A stretch of 64,000 nucleotides of DNA. Source: Lingula anatina. Lineage: Eukaryota > Brachiopoda > Lingulata > Lingulida > Lingulidae. Position numbers and translations under genes: made by a program. Below are positions 35,774 through 48,000 of this stretch, one piece after another; position 1 is the first letter of the stretch, and each line of letters begins with the position of its first letter. The notes under the pieces are model-generated. The model saw nothing but the letters and a program-made list of their open reading frames with translations, had not been told where the DNA came from and made no database searches. Location: assembly GCF_001039355.2 (NCBI RefSeq), contig NW_019775521.1, forward strand, positions 65,684-129,683. Direction: 5' to 3'.

Positions 35774-38068
35774 TGAAAGAGAGGACAAATCATAGGTAAA
35801 TGACAATGTATAATAGTCAAATTTTAATTTGTCATTTTCAGAGGTCCAAATCAATATATTTTACGTTGAATACTGTTAAAACATTTTTCTTTTACTTTTC
35901 TTTCAAAATATTTCATTAGAATAATGCTGACACAATTTAGTGTATGTATCTAAGTTTTTTTTTTTTTTTTTTTACTTTTAACAACTAGATACATTATAAA
36001 CAGAGACTCAGCAAATATCAGGCAAAAACTAATTAAAAGTCATTCAGAAGAAAATATCACAAAGCTGAAAACAAATCATCAGTTGTAAAGATGAACTGGG
36101 TGTGAAGTTCATGAACAAAGCCTGGTGGGAGAGTGGTTGATCAGTTGAGACTCCTGGGAGACCCCGAGTTCCCAGAACTGTTCTCAGTAATAACAATACC
36201 CAGCATCTCCTGCAAATTATCAGGACCTTTTGCAAACATTGATTCCAGTTTTCCAGAGAGAGAGAGAGAGGGAGGGAGGGAGGGGGGGGGGGGAAGAGTG
36301 AGGAAAGAGAGAGAGAGGAGGGAGAAAGTAGAAGGGGTGTGTATGGCCCTATCCACTTGTGGTTTTATTGACACTTGTGGTTTTATTGTGATTTTATTGA
36401 AATGGTTTATGTTGAATATGATAATTTATTTAAAGATTGGGTATGCACAATTTATTTCATACAATTTGACTCCTTTTAAAATAGTGGATTTGAGACATTT
36501 TAGAAATTTTGTATGTACAGATTCAAACAGTCACTATCTGCAGCATCTGAAAACATATGTATCTGGGAAAAGTCACTGTTGTCCAGAAAAACTCTTCCAA
36601 AGTAGTTTAGATAAATGGCAAAAGAAAAGAATCCCATTCAGACCAAAAGCTTTTTTTTTTTCACAAACATTCTGATTGTTGTCAAAAAGACCTAGAGCAC
36701 CATCTAAATCCACCTATGATTTTTAATGTCCTCATAGTCCAGCCCAGCAGTTGACCACCCCCACATGGTTAAACCACTTCACCCACCCACCCACACCCTC
36801 CCACTCCCACCTACTGCTGGGCTGGTGACTCCAGTCTCCATGGTTACCACAACCAGCCTCCACCGCGAAACAAAATGCTACAGATCCTTTTTCAGTTTTA
36901 CAGACTGAACGGACTACAAGCTCTTCTCTTAAAGGCTGAGAGGCCTGCTACATATTACATGGCAGATCAATAATCCAGTCCTGCTTTAGTCGAGCCACTG
37001 CTTCCACCGACCAATATTCCGTATTGAGCTGTGTGCTAGGCAAGGCTGGTGAATTATTAATGCACCAAATATCAATGTTAGGGGATATAATACTAGGGCT
37101 GAGCACAGTCTATACAGGCACCTGTTTTGCTGGGACGTCTTTAGTGTGGATGTTTGGATCCTGTGGGATTGAAGTGTACAGTATATCAGGATCATCCATG
37201 TAGGGTATCAGTCTTACAGAGGTACATGTGGCAGTGAGACATCGTTAAGGTTTGGGCACTGACTTTGCATCAGGAAAGGCCTGTTTTCTGTTTGCTTGAC
37301 CACACCTTGACCCATCTTTCTTCTGCGGCCAAGATTAGACCCAACATCCACTGGCTGTTAAGTCCTGTCCGCTGGGAATAATAGGGCAAGCTGGTTGGGG
37401 ATGTACTGGAGACGTGCATTGCATTCAAGGAGATGAGATATTGACCAACCGGGTTGGTGGCTTGCATCAGCTGCGTGATTACTGACCGGACATCGAGGGT
37501 GATTATACTGTTGGCGACTATTTCAAAGGTAAGATTTGCATCCGATGACAGTATTTATAGTTGCGTTTGAGCATTTAACTGTTACTGTCCAAGAGAGCTG
37601 GGAATTATTCAATGTTTCTTCCCAGAACCTCATTGATTTCTTCTTTTTTCACATTTTCTGTTTCGTTATTTTGAGATGAGTCAGCTTGCAGAATACATGA
37701 ATGATGTCGCTGAATATCATGTGAGATTGCCTTTTATTTCTAGGGGCCTTTGTCTGATTTGATCACAGAAAGGGTTAATATTCTGCAAATTGCATTAAAG
37801 CTGCTCTATGTATACCTTACTGTTGGAAAAGCATTGGCATAAAACATCACAGCATATACCTGCAGAAAGAGCTTTTTGTGCCCCTCTGCCCCCCCCCTCC
37901 CCCCCCAACTCCCGTTTAACACATAGTGCAGGCTCATAGCCAGGGGAATTGGGGGGGGGGGGGAGTCAAAAAACAAACCACCCTTTTGGTTGGAAATGTG
38001 TCTGCTCTGAATCAATATTTGATGTAGATTCTATGAGCACACAGGTTTCATCATGATAAAATATTTTT

Positions 38069-38116
<48 letters not shown>

Positions 38117-39635
38117 TTATATTTTATTTTTTTGTGACAAAAAAGTTTTATTAAAAGGTTAAAACAAGCATAAAAAGAAGAAAAAAATATTTTGGTCTTG
38201 ATTTCATTCGCCTAAGACGGCAGTTACACCAGATGGCATACCTTAGAAACAGGGTAAATTCATCTTGGAAATGTTGACAATTCACTTTGGCATGTCATAT
38301 CCTAGAAACAACTTCTGCAACATGAGAACAGGACAAATACATAGGATGAGTAATATTTCAGGAAACCAATGGTTGATTGGTAATAACTTTGATGCAGGGT
38401 TAGAAGTTATTAGATTTCTTTTACATTCTTAGTTTATAAAAGCATATTGTTTTTATTTAACAAGAAAAATTGTTAAAATTTTACCAATAGTGAATTGATG
38501 TTTAAAAAAATGTGTTTCATAATTCAATTATAATTTTTTTGTTTTTTAATTTAATTTAATTTTGATAAATGTTCATTGTTGCTTTTTCATTTAATTAATT
38601 CCATTTTTCATTATTTATTTTTCTCACTCACAGGCATATTTGTTTTTTATTTGATTTATATTATTCTTTTCTTTTTTAGACTTGTTAAATTTGGACAATT
38701 TTCATAGAGTTCTATCATATTTTCAGAAAACAGTTTTGAGGTCACTGGCCCCATGCTTTTGACACCCCTAATATATACACTCCATTGTTTAAAGGTGTTT
38801 AAGCAGCATCTTCTCCACATCTGCCAATACCCTCCTCCCACTACTAGCCAATTTGATCCTACTTCTATTTCCTGTGTTTGATACTCTAGCATTATTATTA
38901 GACAGTGGGTAATAATCAATGGGCCTCACAATTACCACTGCTCTCATACGCTGTTATATAGTTTTAGGTGATTCTACTGTCAACAGGCCAGGCTTTGAAG
39001 GTATTGATCAGCATCATTACTGTTGTATACAGAGAAGCTGCCCATCCAGACCAAAGACAATCAATGTACAGTTGCATGTGCTGGCTATTTGAGGGAGTAT
39101 TTGACTGTGTGTTGAATGTTACGCAGTGGAAAAAGGAATACTATTGGTGTAACACTTTTAAGTTGGCTATTAAGAGTCGGTCATCACTGCTGAGTGGCCA
39201 CTGTGTGAATCTCACGGACCAAGGAGTTAATTTTGAGTGATATTGTTCACTGACCTTTACAAAAAGATCGGCTAGTTTGTGAACTTGGACCTGTGAATTT
39301 TGGTGCGTCCAGATTGCAACTAAAATTTTTGAATTTTTGAAGGATGTTTGTGAACAAAAGTTCAAGGGAAGACTAATTATAAAAGCAGGTGGTTTAAGGA
39401 TAACAATTTGTCATCAGTGAAAAACTGGGAGCACAGAGAGGAGAATTCAGTGAGCAGTATAAGCTGCAAAGTTTGCTGAAAATATCATATGAAAAAATTT
39501 AGACACCACATTAAAAGTGAGTGTCTGAGGGACGCACAACCTTGTCATTAATCCATCGAAGAAACGGCGTGTGTTTCGCCCTTTTCACATCCCAAAATTT
39601 CACTAACCGAGCGCTTTCATGAAAACTCTTCCAAA
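32743..39635. other. Intergenic region and synapsin 5' flank
   Basis: About 6.9 kb with no supported coding exon. It holds (GA)n at 33089-33122, (TG)n(AG)n at about 35704-35772, poly-C/poly-A near 35239-35265, poly-T near 35957-35973, a G-rich block at 36269-36293, C-rich and G-rich runs at 37890-37965 able to pair, and (ATTT)n at 38070-38120. The last few hundred bases are presumably promoter and 5' UTR of synapsin; the transcription start cannot be placed. Confidence 0.5.
36269..36293 (+). other. G-run block with quadruplex potential, upstream of synapsin
   Basis: Four or more runs of three or more G separated by single A (GGGAGGGAGGGAGG then a long G run), preceded by (GA)n. Quadruplex formation is a prediction from composition only. 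Confidence 0.5.
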
Positions 39636-41652
39636 ATGATGAACTATCTGAAGCGTCGCTTTAGCTCAAGCGACATCCAAGGAGATTTGACTCGAGAAGA
39701 ACAGGCGGCGGCAGCAGGAATTAACTGGAACTTGAAAAAGGGACCCTCCCCAAGTGCACCGAGTTCCCCGTCAAAAGCTGGGGCTGGATTAGCGCGGGGA
39801 ATATTTTCTTCCAATGCTTCCCCTTCCAGTAAACCTTACTACAATAAGGACAGATGTAAAACCCTTCTAGTTATTGATGACCAGCACACAGACTGGTAAG
39901 AATGAATGACTTCTAACTGTCATCTTTTTTTTTTCTTTTTTTTTTTTTTACGCACAGTGCTAAACAAGATGTAGGTATGTCAATTTAAATGTGTGAAATT
40001 GCTGCCGGCTCTTGCTACATTGTGGCACTCATATTTAATTTAGTAATTGTCTGTGTAGAATAGCATTTTAACTTATTTTTTTCTGCTCTAATCCTGATGT
40101 TTTTATACCAACGAAGTGCTTATGCTAGCATATAATAACATCATGCAATCTAGCATGTACGATTTTAGCCAGTATCTCAAAATAAATTTCCCTTGAGAGA
40201 GTGGAAAGAACAAAGGTAAGTTGTCCGGATTTCATCATTTTTTTTTTTTTAATTAATAAACAAATAAACTCAGTGGTCTAAAATAAAGTGCAAGTAGCTT
40301 CTCCAATCAACTTCTAAATTATTTTTATACATGGTACTTCAGGCATCTTTCAGTAGGTCCGCATATAGAATCATGAGTCATCAATTACCATTCTTTATTG
40401 ATTGATTAATGTAGAGAGTATACATGCTCTGAGGCTGTATTTAGTAGATTAAGAACTTAAGGGATATATATGAATAAATATATTCATAATTTCAACATTT
40501 TGTTTTATAGCATTATAGAAAAGTATGACAATAGGGGGCAACATTACAATATACTCTGACTTAATATTGAAAAAAAAGGAAGATTTTTTTCATTAATTTA
40601 TCATGAATGACTGACTTGACCATGAAAAGTATTATGCTTACAGCATTTTGATTAATATTCTATTAATGGTATAAGCATGCTAAAACTTATTGCTTGTTAA
40701 TGCAAAATTTTGACACTGTGACGGTTCAAACTTGGCTTTTCCAAGAGTACGTCAACTACCGCTAAGTTAGCTCAAACTATGCTTCTAAATGTTTCAAAAC
40801 CTTGCCCACCCTTCGATTTAGTTCTTGTTTGATATTAATTTGGTTCAACAGTTGCATTAATCATCTAATTATAGTGAACTTATGAGTTGAAAGAATTCAT
40901 TTTCAAATGGGTCAAATGTGATAATGCATTATTGAATGAATTCAATTAAGATAGAAGGACGGTGAAATATATGCACTGTAACATAATGAGCGTGATGAAT
41001 AGGAGTGCTTATGGAAAGTGTTGGACTTCTATGGCTAGGGCATACTAATTATCACTAATGGGTGACCCTTGGAGACTTGGCCTTAATAGAATCTCATTTC
41101 TTTAGCTTGGTTTATTATAGCAATAAATGGGTGTATATGAGGCACAGCAAAATTGAAAAAGGTTGAAAATTGTGGACATCTTGACTAAAATGACATACAC
41201 ACTGAACCAGTAGCAACCAAGTCTTGCACAGTATCTTTTCTCCCCAACTCTGTTTTTCAAAATGATCATCCTTTCTCAGGCAACATGCTGTGTAGACACT
41301 GGCTTGATTACAATGATTATTCAAGTATGCAGCATAATGCATGCTCATATTTTTGCCTCATGTGAACAAACTTACTGAAGTAGAAGAATTGTTGAGATGG
41401 ATAGCTGAAGTTTCTAGCCTCTTGAGAAATATCCTCAAACAGAATCGCATCCATTTAAAAAGGATTTTTTCACTACAATTTCTCAAACTGATTATGGCAT
41501 TTAGAATGATTCAATTTTAAAAATTTTATTGCTTAATTCCTGAGTGGACCGATTTCTCAAGGAAGTCCATAGTTTTTGATGTTACTATGTCTTGTAGAAA
41601 TTAAAAGTAATAGCAATCCCTAATAATAATCCCACAACCATTGCATATCAGT

Positions 41653-41711
<59 letters not shown>

Positions 41712-42460
41712 TCTTAAACATAATTTTAGAGTACTGATGGTCACCTAATCTATGGGTCTCTGTAGTACTTTATTTTACAATGAAATACTTATATGTCAGA
41801 TTAAAGCCTTCATTTGATTAGAAAAAAGAAATTTACACAACATTCCCATTTCTACACAAATTGCCTTTTGTCCTGTATCAATTTAATTGAAATAATGTTG
41901 AACTTCGTACTCATAGTTCAGAGACTATATCATGATATGATTCCATGCCACAGATTACCTCCTTCTAAAGGAAATCCGTCAGATTAAATAAATCTTCCTT
42001 TCAGACTTAGAAAAAGAGAATGACATAATCTTTAGTCAAGTTACAGAATATACTCCATCCTTTCCATGGCTCGAGACCCGTTTCTCTGGGCCCTGGCTCA
42101 AGCAAACTAAAAATGCATTCACACTCACTTCTTGGACTATTGATCAGAGTCCGAGCAGCGGCTCCACATGGCAATTTATCTCTATCCCAATGAAAAGTGT
42201 CAGGCGGGATGAAATTAAAATCAATATTCCCTCCACCACTACCCAATGCCTCCTGTTGTTTTTATACAATAACAATCTGTAGTAGCTAAAATTCTGTGGT
42301 GCGTGTTTAGTTCTCTCTCTGAAATGTTCGTGTTTGTAAACAGCAGGGAGACTAAGAACTGTTTTTTAGCTCAAAGATTGATGTAAATGCACTGACAACT
42401 CAAAGCAGGTATCAATGTTTGAATATGGTATAAGAGATAAGGATAATCCTCTTTATTAAT

Positions 42461-42507
<47 letters not shown>

Positions 42508-44972
42508 TCTTTTACAAAATGGGTTTGATTTTGTCTATATTTGCATAAAATGCAAACTACCAACTGGCCTAGGCCTAAAACAATCATGTCAGTCTTATTA
42601 ATAGTAATAAGGCTTGGATAATGTTCCTCTTTTGAATAAATAACAAATTGAAAATAGAAATGAGCAAACTCATCTTGTGTTCAAAATTGTCCCAAATGAT
42701 CAAAGGGTTGGGACTATTTTTTTTTTAACTTTTCAAAATTATAATAATAATAATAATTTATTGAGCACATGAATAAATAAAAAAAAAACAAAAAAAAAAA
42801 CAAGCAATGCTCATGAAGGATAAAAGAGAAAACCCCATTCCATTATGTTTTCATAGTGTCATCAGCTAGTTAATGAAGTTGGGTGTGGAGGCATGACTTC
42901 ATTGAGATGGAATAATTACCTGTTCATTCACCTTCTATTTTTGTATGAAGTTCTGTATTAATGACTGTAGGTAATTGGTCCATTCCACATATGTGGAACT
43001 TGGCTAAAAATAAAACCATTGATCCTCTTTTGTATGTCTGACACATTTTGTTTTAGAACATGAATAATGTGAAATCATTGATAGTCTATGAATCAGGCAC
43101 AATATTATCTGTCTAACGCAATATGGGACGAGAAGATCACTCATGTGATATCCAAGTATCAGATTGAGTGGGAAAACAGCTTTCAATAATATGTCAATGT
43201 TAGCAGAGATACAGTTTTCCTGTGTGTCAGATTGCTTTGATATGAGCAACTGAAATCCAGTTTACCGTGACTTGATTAAGTCCCTTTATGACGTGGAAAA
43301 TCAGGGCATCTTATGATCACACTAGACGAGCTATTTATACACATACTGTGTAATCACCCTGGGTTGCACAGTCACTGGTTCTCAGGAGCCTGCATTCAGA
43401 AAAGTGGACTAACTAGTCCGAGGGTCAAATATGGTGGACCCACTTGATTCCTTCCACACGGGAAATCTATACAGTACCTATTAGTGGATTAGACAGCAAG
43501 CTTTTTAATGGGTTGCCATATTTGACCCTGGGACTAGTTAGTCCACTGTTCTGACTGTGGCTTTAGTATTAATGGTTTCAGTAGATATTGTGGAATACAC
43601 ATTTTATACCCACAATGTATCAAATAGACTTCTTAATGGCTCTGATTGCAGTGGGAAGTGAGCATCCCACGAATAATACTGTCAGGTAGGATTGCTATCG
43701 ACAATTTCAGCCATTTCGCTTTGCACCAAGAACCTGTGTAATCTGAATACTAATGATTAAGAATTAAGTTCTCCGTTGCTAAAGCTGGGCCTTAATTTGG
43801 AGGGTTTTTTTTTTTTTTTTTTTTTTTTTGCATAATAGCTGAGATAGTTCTGTCAAGTACTGTTTATATTTATTGTATTTTTTAATCAAAGACAGTTAAT
43901 TAAATGAAAATTATAGCAGACTGTAAATGTTTCTATTTTTTATATCTTTAATCTTCTTGTTTTCATTTGAATCATCTGTATGTATTTCCCAGAGGAATTT
44001 GGCTAATTATTTTTTTCAAAAGAAATGAAATTATTAGACATGCTCAGAAATTGCATGTTTACATGAAATGAAAATGCAATTTTGCGTGTAACTTCATTTA
44101 CTTGTCCTAAAAATCAGGCAAAAAGGGGGTCTTAATGACATTTATTTACATAAATCTTTTGGGACTTCAAAATATCATGATGGTCATGCGCCAAGATGGT
44201 CAGTGAGTATGAGAAAGTAGTCCATAATGCCAGATAAATGAAGTATTTCATGTGCCAAAATCGTTTTTGAGTATTGGCTCCATTTTCCATATCTGACGTA
44301 AACCATTTCCATCTGCTGGCAAAGTTTGCATGCTTAGCAGGTTTATGAAAATTATGTACCTTTGACGGTGGTGTGATGTTGACTTACTTGGCATCCTGTG
44401 TATACTGTTATCTGGCCAATTAGTCTACCGAATCTAGTTTCCTAGTGAAACAATCATTCTATGCAGATTGATCCAACTCTGCGGGGAAGCATTCAGACGA
44501 ACATGCTGATTTTGTGAGCCAAAAATATCATTGGCTAAAGTAGCCCCTGGCCTAGACTTTTTTTTTCTAATTTTTTTCACTAAATGGTAGTTTCTTTCTT
44601 GATTAAGTGCACCTGCTGATACTTTGTCTCAGTGTTGTATTTGAGACTATGGGCGTATTCCCAGAGCTTTTAGATCGATCTATCCCTGCGGGGAGTCTCA
44701 CTAGATTACTGTCAGATAATCCTGCTTAAATGTCCGTCCCGCCTACCACAAGCTGTAAGGGGGTAATTAACTTTCGTGCCCGCTCGGCTGACAGCTATTT
44801 AGCGTGAACCCCCAGGGAGTTAGGTCGATCTAAAGTAGATCGATCTAATCTCTGGGAATGGGGTCTATATAACAATGGCAGATCAAGGGGGAGCACTTTG
44901 GGCCATGGTCACTCACCTCCCCCCCCCCCCCCCATCTCCCTTAGCTTCTGACATCTTCCTGTTTCCCCACTC

Positions 44973-45005
<33 letters not shown>

Positions 45006-48000
45006 ATAATAATAACAACAACAGCAACATTAATAGTGATAATGATGATGTTGATGAAGATGAAATAAATAAATTATAAAATTAAAATACGAAGTATAAA
45101 GAAAGGAAGAAAGAAAGAAAAGTATAACATGTGAACCCCAGTAATTTTTTCTATCCTTGTGCCAAACACATAATAGAAAAAAAGCCTAAAATTGCCCTCA
45201 TCTACTATTTGTTAGTATGTCCAGAGTACCCCCCCCCCCCCCATCCACCCCTTAACAAAATCCTAGATCCACCAGTACATAAGCCAGCTAACAAAATGAT
45301 TAGCTTTTCTGTTGACAGTGAGGTAATCATAATCATAATCAGATTGGGTGGAGAGATATGCCCTTCAAAGACAAACTGATTTAACTTGAATGGGAACTCG
45401 ACTTAACTGATGCAGACACTCAATAAATCTTGGCCGCATGTGCAGAATTCCAAATGGAACGATCTGCTAAGCCAGATGAGTTATCCTGTTGTAATATGTG
45501 TGATCAATAAGTTATTGAACTTCACACTAAGAACCTTATTCTAGGTGATTAAATCTGAAAAGGATTTTCCTTCACCTAATATCCAGTTATTTGTTTCAAT
45601 AAGCCTTGACTTGGAAAAGGCGTAGACATTAGGAGCTAGACAAATGTTTCATAAAACTGGCTTCTGTTATTTCCTGCTGATATAGATTCCTTAAGTTGCT
45701 GTAAAGTTCTGAATCATTGACAGAATTACTTCATGGATGCAGATCTAGATGAACATCGATTCCCAAAGGATAGAGATATATTATATTTGAAAATCAGTAT
45801 CGTGTTTGGATGTCATTTTGAAATAAATTTTACTGAAATGGAGCTTTTTATATTTAGAACATGGTCATCTTTCTGACATTTGCTAATTATTATATTTTTC
45901 ACTTTTTTTCTGTAAAATAATTTAGTAATCAAACTGATGAGAGAAAATATGAAATTACTGGATTTTGCTCCTATTCCCAACTCTCACTTTCAATCAAGTG
46001 ATAAACCTATACAAAAGTGATCTCTTCAGACAGTTGCCTCAATTGCCTTTGAGCCTTTGGGTAAAGCAAATTCAGATGAGCCGTCTTTAGGAATATGTAT
46101 GACCATCCAAATCCTGGTGTTGAATTGGTCTGCAAATGTCCCTGCACACAGTGATATCAAGCAAAGCTAAACTTCTCTCTGTCTTTTTCTAGTATATTGG
46201 CAAAGTAATTTTTATGGTCATATTTTGATAAGACCTTATGAGTAGCACATCAAACAGAAAAGATTTTTGATCATTTTTTCATAACAATTACAATGAGTTT
46301 TAGTCTGGGTTATAGCAAGACAGCATGTTACCAAGAGGATGATTATTTATAAGGATTATGGTAATTTTATCATTTTTGCAAATGAAAGTGTGTTAGGATA
46401 AGGCCACCGCTTGCAGGATCTCACACTTACAAAAGTCAATTTAATAAATATTCCTGAAGTGGTTAGCAAATTTTTGTTATGCTTTCAGTCATCACCCTTT
46501 TGGCCTATAAGGCTTCGTTCACATGCAATGTCTATTTTCTAATTTCTATTTTCTATTTGCGCTATCTTATGATCACGGTCTGTGCCCTGAATATCCCGCC
46601 GCGTAAATACTGGCAGCGCGAGCCAGTTACTTATAGTAACTTATAGTAACTGGCTCGCGCTGCCAGTAATTACGCCGCGGGATATTCAGGCCACAGACCG
46701 TGATCATAAGACATACCGCAAATAGAAAATAGAATTTAGAAAATAGACATTGCATGTGAACGAAGCCTAAGTCTCAAAGTACTGTTTGGAGATATGTTAT
46801 TAGGCAATCTTTTTTCATCTGGCTTATAATTGCTTCTTGCCCTTTCTTTTCATTTGAACCAGAGCCATCTCCATATTTCATACATAAAGTTCAATACTGA
46901 ATTAACTCCCCTGTCTCACCAGTTGTGTAACTATTTATTGTTTTATAGACTGTAATTTTAAAGTGAGGATTAGCTTGTATGATGTCACAAATAACAATTG
47001 ATATTTTTTTTATCTCCAGGACAAAATATTTCCGTGGTAAGAAGATATTTGGAGACTGGGACGTGAGGGTAGAACAGGTGAGTTGAACATGAAATTAGAA
47101 AATTGCTGTAACAAGAAACAAACAATATGGATTATGTACTCTTTTCAGTAGAAGAAAAAAAATTGATTTAAACAAGTTCATAGAAGCACTCAAAAGTACT
47201 TTAAGCAGCTCTTATAGCTACAGTATATTGTAGACAGCAAATGATGTTTTTTTTTTTGTGCAGTTAAATTCACTGACTGCAATAACCTTATTAAATAAAA
47301 AAATGAAAAAAATAGCATTTTGTCAGGTATTCAAATTGTGTACATTGTTTTTATTTGTTTATTTATTTTCAGGCTGAATTTTCTGAGATCAATCTTGCCT
47401 CCTATTCAGATGCAGGCACTATGGTCGATATGAGGGTGACGAGGAATGGAACAAGAGTAGTTAGGTTAGTTGATGGACACCAAAACTCTAAATGCACTTG
47501 TGCTGATTTTCATACCACACTGTGTCAGTGGTGCCTATGGTAACTTTCATCNCAGGAAATCTTTTTTGATCTGGCTTATAATTGCTTCTTCCCCTTTCTT
47601 CTCATTTGAACCAGAGCCATCTCCATATTTCATACATAAAGTTCAATACTGAATTAACTCCACTGTCTCACCAGTTGTGTAACTATTTATTGTTTTATAG
47701 ACTGTAATTTTAAAGTGAGAATTAGCTTGTATGATGTCACAAATGACAATTGATATTTTTTTTATCTCCAGGACAAAATATTTCCGTGGTAAGAAGATAT
47801 TTGGAGACTGGGACGTGAGGGTAGAACAGGTGAGTTGAACATGAAATTAGAAAATTGCTGTAACAAGAAACAAACAATATGGATTATGGATTATGTACTC
47901 TTTTCAGTAGAAGAAAAAAAATTGATTTAAACAAGTTCATAGAAGCACTCAAAAGTACTTTTAGCAGCTCTTATAGCTACAGTATATTGCAGACAGCAAA

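Noticed and set aside
36133-36675. 180-residue frame upstream of synapsin
   Set aside because: Driven by GA/G-rich simple repeat translated as Glu/Gly/Arg; remainder has no motif or splice support.
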